Shown: positions 54,878 through 64,000, counted from the stretch's first letter. The stretch: 64,000 nt of DNA from Pseudanabaena sp. (GCA_003249035.1 QBMK01000017.1:1-64000); one strand, 5' to 3'. A program made the numbers and translations. The notes: generated by a model not told the origin, from the sequence alone.

Positions 54878-54982
54878 TATAGCAATGAAAGTTTTGCTTA
54901 GGACATAAAACCCAAATAAATGAAGGTGGCGCAAAGCGCCACCTTCATTTATTTGGGTTTTGATTTGTCCTAGCTATCTCTT
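54878..54982 (-). repeat. 105-base palindromic repeat element, copy B
   Basis: Inverted copy of the element at 21562-21666, same length and same outer sequences. The stem tip differs by matched changes on both arms (A-T for G-C, and T-A for C-G). Confidence 0.85.
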
Positions 54983-54999
54983 TCATTACCATATCTGAC

Positions 55000-55365
55000 T
55001 TACTTTATTAATAACCGCTCAATTTTCCCTAATAGTCTTGCAAATTCAATTGGCTTAGTGTCGTAATCATTACAACCAGCTTCGATACCTCTTTCACGGG
55101 CTCCAATCATGGCATGGGCTGAGCAACCAATAATCGGAATATTTTGAGTTGCAGTTATTTGCTTCAAGCGCTTTGTGGCTTCCCATCCATCTAGAATTGG
55201 TAGGCTCATATCCATCACAATTAGATCGGGAAGTTCTGTCTCAGCAGTTGCTACACCAGACGCTCCATCAGCGGCAACAACTACGTCAAAACCCCGACGA
55301 ATTAATCTTCGCGATAGCATATCACGATTCATCTCATTATCTTCTACTAGTAGGATTTTCGCCAT
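55000..55365 (-). CDS. Stand-alone response-regulator receiver (CheY/DivK-like)
   Basis: 121 residues, a bare receiver domain. MAKILLVEDNEMNRDMLSRR has the acidic pair, the phospho-Asp is in LPDLIVMDMSLPILDGWEAT, followed by IPIIGCSAHAMIGARERG, and the conserved Lys in YDTKPIEFARL. No output domain, so it must act through protein contacts. No kinase is adjacent. Common in cyanobacterial relays. Confidence 0.92.
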   Translation of the reverse strand: MAKILLVEDNEMNRDMLSRRLIRRGFDVVVAADGASGVATAETELPDLIVMDMSLPILDGWEATKRLKQITATQNIPIIGCSAHAMIGARERGIEAGCNDYDTKPIEFARLLGKIERLLIK

Positions 55366-55428
55366 ACAGATTTAGGCTCATTTAGATGATGGAATCCTTC
55401 CTCGTCTGCTTGGAACACCCATTGAGCC

Positions 55429-55468
55429 AATTTTAAAAGCCTCGCACAGTAACAAGGCTTTTAAAATT
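55429..55468 (-). terminator. Hairpin downstream of ilvN
   Basis: AATTTTAAAAGCCT at 55429-55442 pairs with 55455-55468 around a 12-base loop. It follows the ilvN stop (minus strand) and precedes the receiver gene, so it probably ends the ilvN message. Confidence 0.65.
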
Positions 55469-55500
55469 TATAGGTTCGGGTGAAGCGTGATCTCTGAGAA

Positions 55501-56049
55501 CTAGAAATTGGAGACTGCACTTCCCAGACTATTCTTGGAAATCTTAAGATATTCCGTATTAACGCCCGATTCACGGGTTAACGAAACCTTACCAGTGCGT
55601 GCAATTTCGCGAATGCCAAACTTGTTTAACATTTTCAAGATTGCAACCATCTTCCCAGGATCGCCCACCACTTCGATTGTCAAGAAATCATCGGCCACAT
55701 CAACAATACGAGCACGAAAAATCTGAGATATTTCAATAATTTCCGATCGCACATTTGGTGCGGCATTTACCTTAACAAGCATCAGCTCGCGCTCAACACA
55801 AGGAATATCGGTAAAGTCAAGAATTGTGATCACATTGATCAGTTTATGCAACTGCTTCGTGATTTGCTCAATCGTGTGATCGTCACCCGAGACAACCATC
55901 GTAATGCGCGTAAATCCATCTTGCTCGGCAGTCCCAACTGCAAGGCTCTCGATATTAAAACCTCGGCGGGCGAACAAGCTAGCAATGCGGGTCAGCACGC
56001 CTGCCTCATCTTGGACGACAACGGAGAGAGTATGTTTCATGGTTGACAA
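55501..56049 (-). CDS. ilvN: Acetolactate synthase small (regulatory) subunit
   Basis: 182 residues (called IlvN or IlvH). Holds the ACT domain that confers valine feedback: [33 protein letters not shown], with [31 protein letters not shown] and a C-terminal half with [26 protein letters not shown]. The large subunit is not in the window. Minus strand, downstream of rsmH's divergent start. Confidence 0.95.
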   Translation of the reverse strand: MSTMKHTLSVVVQDEAGVLTRIASLFARRGFNIESLAVGTAEQDGFTRITMVVSGDDHTIEQITKQLHKLINVITILDFTDIPCVERELMLVKVNAAPNVRSEIIEISQIFRARIVDVADDFLTIEVVGDPGKMVAILKMLNKFGIREIARTGKVSLTRESGVNTEYLKISKNSLGSAVSNF

Positions 56050-56153
56050 ATTCGGAAAATAAACAGCACAGTAGACTATATTAATGACTTTGGTTACTTT
56101 ATTGCGACTATCAGGCTACATATTGATAGCAACTAAGGTGCTTTGTTTTTAAA

Positions 56154-56185
56154 ACTGAGGGGCGACACTTCGTGCGCCCCATCAG
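56154..56185. repeat. Imperfect GC hairpin upstream of rsmH
   Basis: CTGAGGGGCG and CGCCCCATCAG flank ACACTTCGTG. It has the same GGGGCG core as several terminators; here it lies in the leader of rsmH and the divergent space with ilvN. Confidence 0.45.
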
Positions 56186-56209
56186 TCAATCTATTCCAAT
56201 ATCAAAAAT

Positions 56210-57076
56210 ATGACTGCTCAGTTTCATCATGTTCCCGTGCTTGCCGAACAAGCGATCGCCGGTTTAGAAATTATTTCAGATGGTGTATACCTAGATTGCA
56301 CCGTTGGTGGCGGTGGACATAGCTCATTAATTTTGCGAAGCGCGGAAAATGTACACTTGGTAGCGATCGATCGCGATGAAATGGCGATCGCAGCAGCAAA
56401 CAAAAAATTACAAGATTTTCAATCACAAGTCACATTTTGGCGTGGCAACTTTTGTGAATATAAACCTTCGATAGATTTGCATTTTGATGGCATTCTTGCC
56501 GATTTGGGTGTAAGTTCTACCCAGTTTGATGTTGCCGAGCGTGGCTTTAGCTTCCGAGAGTCAGGCGATCTTGATATGCGTATGGACAATCGCCAAACTC
56601 TAACGGCGGCTGAAATCATCAATCACTATAAAGAAGTAGAACTTGCGGATATATTTTTTAAGCTTGGTGAAGAGAGACTATCGCGGCGAATTGCCCGTCA
56701 AATCGTGGAGAAGCGTCCATTTAAAACTACGTTGGAACTTGCTAATGCCATTTCTGCTTGCGTTCCCGCTAGTTATCGGCATGGCAGAATCCATCCAGCT
56801 ACACGAACATTTCAAGCCCTGAGAATTGCTGTCAATCGCGAATTAGAAAGCCTCGAAAAATGGCTAGCTGTAGCTCCAAATTGGCTAAGAAATGGCGGTA
56901 AAATTGCGGTGATTACTTTCCACAGCCTCGAAGATCGCATTGTTAAACATACTTTTCGTGAAGACGATCGCTTACAAGTCATCACCAAGAAGGTCATCAT
57001 TGCCTCTGACGAAGAAATTCGGGCAAATCCTAGAGCGAGATCTGCGAAGTTACGCATTGCTCAAAGGATTGTTTAA
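56210..57076 (+). CDS. rsmH: 16S rRNA (cytosine(1402)-N4)-methyltransferase
   Basis: Formerly mraW. 288 residues. [15 protein letters not shown], the SAM motif [53 protein letters not shown] and the C-terminal [18 protein letters not shown] are all in place. It usually opens the dcw cluster, but no ftsL, ftsI or mur gene follows here. Its end overlaps the convergent dusA end by 27 bases. Confidence 0.95.
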   Translation: MTAQFHHVPVLAEQAIAGLEIISDGVYLDCTVGGGGHSSLILRSAENVHLVAIDRDEMAIAAANKKLQDFQSQVTFWRGNFCEYKPSIDLHFDGILADLGVSSTQFDVAERGFSFRESGDLDMRMDNRQTLTAAEIINHYKEVELADIFFKLGEERLSRRIARQIVEKRPFKTTLELANAISACVPASYRHGRIHPATRTFQALRIAVNRELESLEKWLAVAPNWLRNGGKIAVITFHSLEDRIVKHTFREDDRLQVITKKVIIASDEEIRANPRARSAKLRIAQRIV

Positions 57077-58081
57077 TATTGCAGCCATCGCTTCGCGAAT
57101 CACTTCAGAACCAGCGCCAGCAATGCAAGATTTATCAGTGAGAATTCGCTTCCAGATGCGACTGCCAGCTTGACCATAAAACAACTGGAGCATATGACGA
57201 GTAATTTTATGTAACTTCAATCCTTTAGCCGTCCATTGATCAATGTAGGAAATCATTGCTTCAGCAACCTCTACTCGACCACGAATGGGATTTTTATCCC
57301 CGAAAAACTCGCGATCGCATGTGGCAAATAGATAGGGATTGTCGTAGGCAGCTCTTCCAATCATCACTCCATCAACATACTGCAACTGCTCTTGGGCTTG
57401 CTCTAGAAGTGTAAATCCTCCATTAATCTCAATAAATAAATTTGGAAATTCTTGTTTTAAACGGTGCACATCACCATAACGTAAAGGTGGAACTTCGCGA
57501 TTATCTTTGGGGCTTAGTCCTTGTAGCCATGCCTTTCGAGCATGAACTGAGAAGCGCTGACAACCAGCTTCTGACAGGGTTTTTACAAAGTTTTGCATGT
57601 CTTCGTAACGGTCTAAATCATCGACTCCAATACGATGCTTGACTGATACAGGAATCTTGATAGCAGCAATCATTGCCTCAATACATTTCGCCACCAAATC
57701 GGGGGTTTTCATCAAGCAAGCACCAAAATGTCCACTTTGGACGCGATCGCTAGGACAACCCACATTCAAATTAATTTCGTTATAGCCCATCGCTTCGGCA
57801 ATCCGTGCGCATTCAGCGAGGTCTTGAGGATTATCTCCTCCGACTTGCAACGCTAGGGGATTTTCCATCGGTGAGAAGCCCAAGAGATAGTCTTTATCGC
57901 CATGCTTAATCGCTGCGCTGGTGACCATTTCTGTATATAGCAAAGTCCGTCGCGTAATTTGGCGCATGAAATAGCGATAATGGCGATCGGTGCGATCCAT
58001 CATCGGCGCGATGCTAATGGGAAAAGTCAAGCGATCGCTAGTTTCTGGTGAAGAGTGTGGTGCTTCCGATAAACAAGTCAT
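57050..58081 (-). CDS. dusA: tRNA-dihydrouridine synthase (DusA type)
   Basis: FMN enzyme that reduces uridines in the D-loop of tRNA. 343 residues from ATG 58081 ([13 protein letters not shown]); the frame extends to 58183 without family sequence, so M35 of that frame is preferred. [47 protein letters not shown] (catalytic Cys), [17 protein letters not shown] and [20 protein letters not shown] mark the DusA subgroup. It is convergent with rsmH with a 27-base overlap. Confidence 0.93.
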   Translation of the reverse strand: MTCLSEAPHSSPETSDRLTFPISIAPMMDRTDRHYRYFMRQITRRTLLYTEMVTSAAIKHGDKDYLLGFSPMENPLALQVGGDNPQDLAECARIAEAMGYNEINLNVGCPSDRVQSGHFGACLMKTPDLVAKCIEAMIAAIKIPVSVKHRIGVDDLDRYEDMQNFVKTLSEAGCQRFSVHARKAWLQGLSPKDNREVPPLRYGDVHRLKQEFPNLFIEINGGFTLLEQAQEQLQYVDGVMIGRAAYDNPYLFATCDREFFGDKNPIRGRVEVAEAMISYIDQWTAKGLKLHKITRHMLQLFYGQAGSRIWKRILTDKSCIAGAGSEVIREAMAAILNNPLSNA

Positions 58082-58243
58082 GTCAAAATCAGCTAATTTT
58101 TTTGTCCCGAGTGCATAACTCATGACAAGAAAAACAAGTCCAGTAAGGTTTTTGAGTTTCGATTTTACACTAGGCAAAATCAAAAACTGTTTATCTATAG
58201 TAAACTTATGACTGCGCTTTTTGTTTCTAGGTATTGAAGATTA

Positions 58244-58864
58244 GTGAGTTCCCCAGTTTTGCCAGAAGCTCCATCTCTACATCAGTCTATTATAGTTCTG
58301 GGCGTTCTAGCTTCTGGAAGTGGGAGTAATTTGGAAGCAATCACCAAGGCGATCGCAAATGGACAATTGCAAGCGAAAATTGCGGTGGTGATCTATAACG
58401 AACCTGATGCTTTTGCTAAGCAGCGTGCTCAAAAATTTGGTATTCCTGCAATTTTAATCAATCATCGAGACTATAAATCCCGTAAAGCTCTCGATCTCGC
58501 GATCATTAATATTCTCAAACAATACAATGCCGATCTGGTGATTATGGCTGGCTGGATGCGAATTGTCACTCAAGTTTTAATTGACGCATTTCCAGAGCGA
58601 ATTCTAAATATCCATCCAAGTCTGTTACCTAGCTTTAAAGGCATTCATGCAATTGAACAAGCTTTTGACTATGGCGTTAAAATTTCGGGCTGCACGGTGC
58701 ATTTACTCAGCCTAGAAGTCGATAGCGGCAAGATCCTTAAGCAATCCGCTGTTCCAATTCTAGATAACGATAAGCTAGAAGATCTGCAAAAAAGGATTCA
58801 AGTTCAGGAACATATTATTTATCCAGAGGCGATCGCTGAATATGCCCTGAAATTATCGTTATGA
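58244..58864 (+). CDS. purN: Phosphoribosylglycinamide formyltransferase
   Basis: Third step of purine synthesis, with 10-formyl-THF. 206 residues, GTG start. LGVLASGSGSNLEAITKAIA, VVIYNEPDAFAKQRAQKFG, VIMAGWMRIVTQVLIDAF and the catalytic core NIHPSLLPSFKGIHAIEQAFDYGVKISGCTVH are complete. The stop lies inside a 30-base tandem duplication, so the C-terminus EYALKLSL may be recent. Confidence 0.95.
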   Translation: MSSPVLPEAPSLHQSIIVLGVLASGSGSNLEAITKAIANGQLQAKIAVVIYNEPDAFAKQRAQKFGIPAILINHRDYKSRKALDLAIINILKQYNADLVIMAGWMRIVTQVLIDAFPERILNIHPSLLPSFKGIHAIEQAFDYGVKISGCTVHLLSLEVDSGKILKQSAVPILDNDKLEDLQKRIQVQEHIIYPEAIAEYALKLSL

Positions 58865-58900
58865 AACCTATATGCCCTGAAATTAACGTTATGAAACCTA
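58841..58900 (+). repeat. 30-base tandem duplication at the purN stop
   Basis: 58841-58870 and 58871-58900 match at 29 of 30 positions (TATGCCCTGAAATTA[T/A]CGTT type). The purN stop is at 58862-58864, inside the first copy, so the second copy is non-coding and lies just before the wecA-like stop. Confidence 0.9.
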
Positions 58901-58907
58901 TTTGTTT

Positions 58908-60008
58908 TTAACGATCACTTATCGACTGTTCTTTTTGCGATCGCAATTCTTGAGCTCTAATCCTCTGCCAGACTTTAAAACAAGCATAAGACATCAATAA
59001 AGTACTAATTGCGGCATAGGTTCCGCCTGCGGGCATTCCTGAAACTGCCATCGCAATACTACCAACCCACAGGGTGAGTGCGTAGATAAATAAAACTGTG
59101 AGTCGTTTTGATACGCCTGCTTTGACCAAGCGATGATGTAAATGATGCTTGCCCGCTGACATTGGGGACTCACCTCTCCCAAGACGCTGCAAAATTACCG
59201 CAGTCGCATCCACAATTGGCACTGCCAGAATCATATAGGGCATAATTAGTGCGACTGTAGCCACTGCCTTGACCAGTCCAATGACGCTCACTCCTGCAAG
59301 GGTAAACCCCAAGAAATAAGCACCCCCATCACCCATAAAGATTTCTGCTGAGCCTTTAGGCTTGAAGTTGTAACGCAAGAAGCCAAGACATCCGCCAGCA
59401 AGTGCAGCGGCAATAAGAGCAGCCGCTGGTTGCTTCATAAATAAACTAGTGATTAAAATCACGGCAGCTGCGATCGTGGATACCCCCGCGGCGAGTCCGT
59501 CAAGTCCGTCGAGCCAATTGATTGCATTCGCCATGCCCGAAAGCCAAACCATTGTAATTGGCAAGCTTAACCAACCAAATTTGATAATGCCGATAAATGG
59601 CACTGAGATAAAGTCTATTCTCACACCCACGCGCCATGCAGCAGCGGAAACTGCTAACTGAGCAATTAATCTGGGCAATGGCGGTAAGTTAAACAGATCA
59701 TCAGCAAAACCAATTAAGAAGAAGGCTGCGCCGCCAATGGTTACGCCCCAGACCTCATATTCTCTAGTTTGAGGTAAGATTCCAAAGTATCCTCCTACCC
59801 AAACTAGCAATAAGGCTGAGACACTTCCCAAAAAAATTGCCACACCACCAACACGCACAACAGGAGTAGTATGCATTTTCCGATGGTTGGGTTTGTCTAC
59901 TAATCCAGCTTTAAGTCCTAAATAGCTAATAATCGGCGTACTTAGCCAGACCACGATCGCAGATACTGCAAAGGCGACCAAGTAAGGAATGGCAGTTGGA
60001 TGAAGCAT
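58908..60008 (-). CDS. Undecaprenyl-phosphate GlcNAc-1-phosphate transferase (WecA/TagO family)
   Basis: 366 residues with about eleven membrane helices. Signature loops of the MraY/WecA/TagO superfamily: VDKPNHRKMHTTPVVRVGG, FADDLFNLPPLPRLIAQL (Asp pair), GMANAINWLDGLDGLAAGVS, FMGDGGAYFLGF and AGKHHLHHRLVKAG. It starts synthesis of a lipid-linked glycan at the inner membrane. Which sugar is transferred is not certain. A polysaccharide gene set is not contiguous, but a sugar transferase, a GT4, a cupin and a DegT gene lie elsewhere in the window. Confidence 0.93.
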   Translation of the reverse strand: MLHPTAIPYLVAFAVSAIVVWLSTPIISYLGLKAGLVDKPNHRKMHTTPVVRVGGVAIFLGSVSALLLVWVGGYFGILPQTREYEVWGVTIGGAAFFLIGFADDLFNLPPLPRLIAQLAVSAAAWRVGVRIDFISVPFIGIIKFGWLSLPITMVWLSGMANAINWLDGLDGLAAGVSTIAAAVILITSLFMKQPAAALIAAALAGGCLGFLRYNFKPKGSAEIFMGDGGAYFLGFTLAGVSVIGLVKAVATVALIMPYMILAVPIVDATAVILQRLGRGESPMSAGKHHLHHRLVKAGVSKRLTVLFIYALTLWVGSIAMAVSGMPAGGTYAAISTLLMSYACFKVWQRIRAQELRSQKEQSISDR

Positions 60009-60216
60009 TACAAGAATAAAATTAAGTTTTGGGATTGGGCTAATTTATGCTTGCAAGCATAACACTGGATTGGCTAAACGCAACAATTTAAAACCGATAT
60101 CAAAATGGGCATTTACAGCTCTCTTTAAAATTGGTTTTAAATTCTGGTCAGTAATCATGTTACGATTTAAACCCTGTGAAAAATTTTCATCACCAGTAAA
60201 AGTTAGGCATTAGTTC

Positions 60217-60342
60217 ATGAAAGTTGTTAGCTCCCTCAGATCGGCAAAAACTCGCCATAAGGACTGCAAAGTTGTGCGTCGTCGCGGCAGAATTTATGTG
60301 ATTTGTAAATCAAACCCAAAGTTCAAAGCTCGTCAAGGATAA
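60217..60342 (+). CDS. rpmJ: Ribosomal protein bL36, type B (alternative form)
   Basis: 41 residues: [20 protein letters not shown], then [21 protein letters not shown]. The length, the MKV-x-SLRS opening and FKARQG ending fit the YkgO/type B group, not the 37-38 residue form. Only two of the usual four zinc ligands remain (C17, C30), so zinc binding is probably lost or weakened. Monocistronic and followed by a strong terminator; zinc-dependent control (as with Zur) would be expected by analogy but is not visible. Confidence 0.9.
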   Translation: MKVVSSLRSAKTRHKDCKVVRRRGRIYVICKSNPKFKARQG

Positions 60343-60362
60343 ATAACGATCTTGAGTTACTT

Positions 60363-60410
60363 ATCAAAGAGAAAAAGCCCATCAGATGTGATGGGCTTTT
60401 TCTCTTTGAT
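60363..60410 (+). terminator. Terminator of rpmJ
   Basis: ATCAAAGAGAAAAAGCCCAT and its complement form a 22-base stem around a four-base loop, with T-rich right arm. Confidence 0.9.
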
Positions 60411-60715
60411 TAAGCGGAGCTTACTGAATGAGATTAGCTCGTTCAAATGAAATAGATTCTGTCTTAGACTTGACCAACCTAGCAATAATATAACTTTTAT
60501 ATAACTTTTTATAACCTTCAAGGTGTTGCACAGAACTATAATTCAAGCTGAGAAATATTTGAGTTGATATACAATAGACGTAGTTGCTAAATAGCTTATC
60601 CAGAATACTTTTTACTGGGTCTTACGAAGAATTTACGAAACATTGATTGCAAGAATATTTCAGGGCTTTTGGGTCTGCTATCCTAACAGTTCTAAATTAT
60701 TGGAGCTTAGAAGTT
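60411..60715. other. Leader of the kinase-like gene, short decamer repeats
   Basis: No gene seen. At 60489-60511 the phrase TATAACTTTT is repeated in tandem (two and a half copies). A possible -10 box TACAAT is at 60570-60575. The kinase-like frame opens at 60647, but family sequence starts at the ATG 60716. Confidence 0.4.
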
Positions 60716-62194
60716 ATGAAACAGCAATATTCAACTTATCGCACATTACTTGCCCCTGTTTCTGGGCAGGGAATTTCTGAAGCCGAAGCAAAAGATATCT
60801 TGCGGCAAGTACTTCCTCGTCTAAACGAATTACATGATCTCCAGCAATCACATGGCTCAATATCTCTTGATACGGTTGCCTATGATTACAGCAGTATGGA
60901 AATTATCCTGCTAGATACCAATGGAACAAATCATGCGATTTATCTAGCTCCAGAAATTTCTCAAACGCAACAGGCAACTCCTGCAGCCGATATTTATGCA
61001 CTCGGTGTAGTACTCATTGTGTTATTAACAGGCTTTCCACCTGAAGCACTGAAAGCATCAAATGATACGTGGAATTGGCAAGAGCTTTGCACTGTTAGCG
61101 ATCAGTTTATGCAAATCCTGAATATTGCACTCTTGGCTGAAACTACCTCTCGCTTCTTCAATGCAGGACAAATGCTGCTATCGCTTCAACCAGTTATTTA
61201 TCCTTCTGAACCAACGGTCACTTCTCTTTCTAATAATTATGGGACTCTTTTATTCTCGCCTACGCTCCTGAAAAATTTTTCTTCAAAACAATCCTCATTG
61301 CCAGTTCCACTAGCTGCTGAATCAGATTCTCTCGAATCATTGAGCTCAGGAACAAATTATAGTCATAAAACAAAAAAACATAAGGTAAATTTTTCTAATT
61401 ACCCAATTTATAGAAAAGCCAAAGATTCTAAAAATCTATCTAAAGCAACTAACAAAGGCAGAATAAGAGTCTTTCTCGCTTTACTCTTAGGTATTGGAGT
61501 TACGCTTAGTGGTTCAGTTGGAACTTATTTTTATATGAAGTTAAAATCCACTAGCATTGCCGAGAAAAATTTAGAATTTTTTAATACTATATATCAATCA
61601 ATGGATAAAGCAATCTCTCAAATTAATGAAGAGAAAAATGCTGATAAAGATGCAAGCAAATCAATAACTTTAGTCAAAGAAGATAAATTAATTGCTTTAG
61701 CTAAGGCTAAGTATGAGAATGCAGGTAATTTGAACGAATCAAAAACTATTTTACAAGCAATCCCTTTTGACAGCCCTATGCGATCTGATGCAGACCAAAT
61801 GCTGACTCAATGGCAGGAAGATATTAAGAAAAACAATGACCTTATCCAAAAAGCGGAGAGAGCAACGAAAGACGAAAAATGGCAGACCGCGATCGATACT
61901 GTCAAAGGAATTTCATCGACTCCTTATTGGAAATTACGAGGCAATTTAATTATTGCAGAAGCCAAGCAACAGCTGATTGCAGAAGCCAAGCAACCATCTG
62001 TTGCTAATAATGTAACTGCACCAACACCTCAAGCTGTCGTATATCCTTTGCCAAATGTAGATCCTATCCGTACCCCATCTACAGAAATCTATAATCCTCC
62101 CGCAGAAACCTATAACCCTCCGGCAGAAACCTATACCCCTGCCTCAGACAGGTCTAGTCCTCCGGTACCGCCAGCTCCGCGCGTTGCCAGATAG
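60716..62194 (+). CDS. Kinase-like membrane protein (probable pseudokinase)
   Basis: 492 residues from ATG 60716. The first 165 residues resemble the C-lobe of Hanks-type Ser/Thr kinases: ILRQVLPRLNELHDLQQSHG, YLAPEISQ (APE), PAADIYALGVVLIVLLTGFPP. The N-lobe with its glycine loop and Lys is missing. The HRD position reads HGSISLD, without Asp, and DFG is replaced by LLDTNG. A Ser/Lys-rich linker, one transmembrane helix at about 260-282 (VFLALLLGIGVTLSGSVGTY), a helical extracytoplasmic part (about 290-440) and a tail with NPPAETY-type repeats follow. Catalysis is unlikely; a sensor or scaffold is possible. A TPR gene follows after 56 bases. Confidence 0.8.
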   Translation: MKQQYSTYRTLLAPVSGQGISEAEAKDILRQVLPRLNELHDLQQSHGSISLDTVAYDYSSMEIILLDTNGTNHAIYLAPEISQTQQATPAADIYALGVVLIVLLTGFPPEALKASNDTWNWQELCTVSDQFMQILNIALLAETTSRFFNAGQMLLSLQPVIYPSEPTVTSLSNNYGTLLFSPTLLKNFSSKQSSLPVPLAAESDSLESLSSGTNYSHKTKKHKVNFSNYPIYRKAKDSKNLSKATNKGRIRVFLALLLGIGVTLSGSVGTYFYMKLKSTSIAEKNLEFFNTIYQSMDKAISQINEEKNADKDASKSITLVKEDKLIALAKAKYENAGNLNESKTILQAIPFDSPMRSDADQMLTQWQEDIKKNNDLIQKAERATKDEKWQTAIDTVKGISSTPYWKLRGNLIIAEAKQQLIAEAKQPSVANNVTAPTPQAVVYPLPNVDPIRTPSTEIYNPPAETYNPPAETYTPASDRSSPPVPPAPRVAR

Positions 62195-62250
62195 AAATCT
62201 ATGAAGCTTAGATTTCAAACCAATATTTATCTAATCAAACAATAACAAGT

Positions 62251-63660
62251 ATGACTTCTCAATCTTTGATTTTTCGGTCATTAACTTATTGGTTGATTTT
62301 ATCAGGTTGCACAATAGATTTTTTTTTGCTGTTCACAAATCAATCTGCCTATAGTCAAACGCCGCTTTGTAATATTGGCTCAAATCCTAAGCATCCTGGT
62401 AATTACAAACTACTAGGTGGTATTTTTCTGAGGCAAAAACGCTTTCAAAAGGCACTGGATTGTTTTGAACTTGCTCTACAAGATGAGCGCGGACTCAAAG
62501 ATCCAGAGCTATGGAATAATCACGGTTTAGCACTGGCTGGGCTCAAAAAATTTGATCAGGCGATCGCATCCTATGACCAAGCATTGCGAATTAGCCCAGG
62601 TGCGACATTTGTCGATCGTATCCAACCTCGATCGCAAGCAGAAGATTACTATCTGTGGTGGTTTAACCGTGGTACTGCATTGGCGGATCTTCAGCGCTAT
62701 GAAGAGGCAGTTGCTTCTTTCGAGCAATCCATAAAGATTAAACCTAACTATGGTTTTGTCTGGTTTTTTAAAGGACTAGCATTGTTTCGATTAGAACGCT
62801 ACGAAGAAGCCAAATATGCTTACCGTAGAGCTGTTTTACTCTCCCCCAATACACCGTACATCGCTTCTAAAGATCTACTCAGCCTTCAAGACTATTTAAT
62901 CTACTATGGTCAAGCTGAGGCAAAATCAAGATTAGGGAGTTATAAAGATACGATTCAATCTTTTGAGCGTGGTCAAAAAATTCGGAGCAGCAACCCTCAG
63001 AAAAAGATCTTTGAAGATAATGTCAGTGAAAATTTCTATGAAGCATATATTGATGGTATTCGACTGCTCGATCAAGGAGAAAGCAAAAAGGCGTTAACTG
63101 CTTTTGACCAATTGATTGCCCAAAAGCCAAATTATACCAATGCTTGGTATGGGAAAGCAGATGCGTTAACGGCTTTGGGACTCTATCCTGAGGCAATCTC
63201 AGCCTACGATCGCGTTATTGCAATTGAACCTGATGACTATGCCTCTTGGTATAAAAAGGGAAATGTACTAAGGAAATTAAACCGTCAAGAAGAAGCGCTG
63301 CAGGCATATCAGAAGGCTATAGATTTGTCAGGTGGATTCTCTGAAGTCTGGCACAATCGTGGCGTGATTTTCTACGATCAAAATAAAGATGCAGAAGCGA
63401 TCAACGCCTATTCTCGCTCCCTAAAAGCAAACATATTATGGGGAGGCATTGCAAAAATTGATACCCAATATGCTCTAGCTGCGACCCTATACCGCGCTAA
63501 GCGTTATACTGAATCGCTTATTGAAGTAGAAAAAGTACTAAAAGAACAGCCCAACTACCAAGAAGCATTAGAACTTAGAAAGTTGATAAAAAAAGTCATT
63601 GGTTGCGATAGCGCTGAATCACAATCTCAATGTGGTGTGGAATCTATTCAGCGGAGATAG
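62251..63660 (+). CDS. Exported tetratricopeptide-repeat protein
   Basis: 469 residues. Hydrophobic N-terminus with LSGC at 17-20 (possible lipobox) and a second cut possible after AYSQ at about residue 35, so export is likely but its type uncertain. At least eight TPR units are visible, e.g. LLGGIFLRQKRFQKALDCFE, ALAGLKKFDQAIASYDQALR, TALADLQRYEEAVASFEQSI, ALTALGLYPEAISAYDRVIA and KGNVLRKLNRQEEALQAYQK. It would act as a protein-binding scaffold. It lies directly after the kinase-like gene, so the two may work together (inference). Confidence 0.88.
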   Translation: MTSQSLIFRSLTYWLILSGCTIDFFLLFTNQSAYSQTPLCNIGSNPKHPGNYKLLGGIFLRQKRFQKALDCFELALQDERGLKDPELWNNHGLALAGLKKFDQAIASYDQALRISPGATFVDRIQPRSQAEDYYLWWFNRGTALADLQRYEEAVASFEQSIKIKPNYGFVWFFKGLALFRLERYEEAKYAYRRAVLLSPNTPYIASKDLLSLQDYLIYYGQAEAKSRLGSYKDTIQSFERGQKIRSSNPQKKIFEDNVSENFYEAYIDGIRLLDQGESKKALTAFDQLIAQKPNYTNAWYGKADALTALGLYPEAISAYDRVIAIEPDDYASWYKKGNVLRKLNRQEEALQAYQKAIDLSGGFSEVWHNRGVIFYDQNKDAEAINAYSRSLKANILWGGIAKIDTQYALAATLYRAKRYTESLIEVEKVLKEQPNYQEALELRKLIKKVIGCDSAESQSQCGVESIQRR

Positions 63661-63744
63661 ATAATGGATGATAGACCGATCATTGATATCTTCCCGAAAT
63701 CTTTAATGCGATCGCTAGAAGGGACTTACACAAAATAATTGATC

Positions 63745-63787
63745 CCCAAAATATGGCGACGGGCTCTGCCCGTCGCCATATTTTGGG
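63745..63787 (+). terminator. Hairpin after the TPR gene
   Basis: CCCAAAATATGGCGACGGGC pairs perfectly with its complement around TCT. It lies 85 bases after the stop. The remaining bases to 64000 hold no gene I can support. Confidence 0.8.
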
Positions 63788-64000
63788 TTTTATATGGATC
63801 GTTTTTTTCCTTGGAGTTTCCAAAACAAAATTCAAGCTAAAGAATAATTTAAGTAAAAGTACTTAGTTACGCTACGGTAGATTTAGATTTGTAAAGTAAT
63901 AATTCAGTATTTATACTCAGCGCTTTGCCTAATGACGATCTCAAACCTCCAGAAAACGCCTACTAGTCTATTTTGTCATTCCTCTAACCCCCTCAAAGTT

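Overview
The window is cyanobacterial. It carries psaE (photosystem I), petB-petD (cytochrome b6f), a large ferredoxin-type glutamate synthase, a FecR-CHASE2 signalling pair and several families largely confined to cyanobacteria (DUF2301, DUF4090, DUF2808, Uma2). The palindrome GCGATCGC (HIP1) is very frequent. The mix would suit a filamentous Pseudanabaena-like organism, but that is inference. The assignments below come from reading the sequence and from knowledge of the families; no database search was run. I see no rRNA, no convincing tRNA and no CRISPR array.

Layout. 1-3045 (minus) is the edge of a contractile injection system (eCIS) locus: a 58-codon gene, a gp19-like tail-tube gene, and a protein of at least 786 residues built from 57-residue repeats that runs off the window. 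3197-7394 (plus) holds a decayed FecR gene, an intact FecR gene and a CHASE2-GGDEF-EAL gene, joined by short overlaps that show a tandem duplication. 7463-21538 is mostly housekeeping: dnaB, a degenerate M50-type membrane protein, holA, aroB, infC, a sugar transferase, an L,D-transpeptidase, psaE and mutM, separated by strong hairpin terminators. 21562-21954 is a 400-base intergenic hotspot with a palindromic repeat, a hairpin and a MITE-like element with a 9-base target duplication, just downstream of petBD. 22-42 kb holds petBD, ilvC, a PBP2, a Rsh (p)ppGpp enzyme, sugar-nucleotide and cell-surface genes, a P-type ATPase relative without its catalytic aspartate, a receiver-kinase hybrid, clpB, surE and hisH.

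42.4-47.4 kb (minus) is an accessory island between hisH and glutamate synthase: a YefM/YoeB-type pair, a BrnT/BrnA-type module with a third overlapping gene, a HEPN-like protein, an HNH nuclease gene broken by one stop codon, and a nuclease-like gene broken by a frameshift. Its gaps contain four clusters of HIP1-centred repeat modules spaced 27-28 or 35-37 bases apart. 47.4-64 kb returns to core genes: glutamate synthase, ilvE, moaA, ilvN, rsmH, dusA, purN, a WecA/TagO-type transferase and an alternative bL36, then a pseudokinase-like membrane protein and a TPR protein.

The most distinctive items are the eCIS-linked repeat protein, the phased HIP1 modules, the two MITE-like elements and the 105-base palindromic element pair, and three apparent pseudoenzymes (M50-like, P-type ATPase-like, kinase-like). 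Branched-chain amino-acid synthesis is represented by three unlinked genes (ilvC, ilvE, ilvN).
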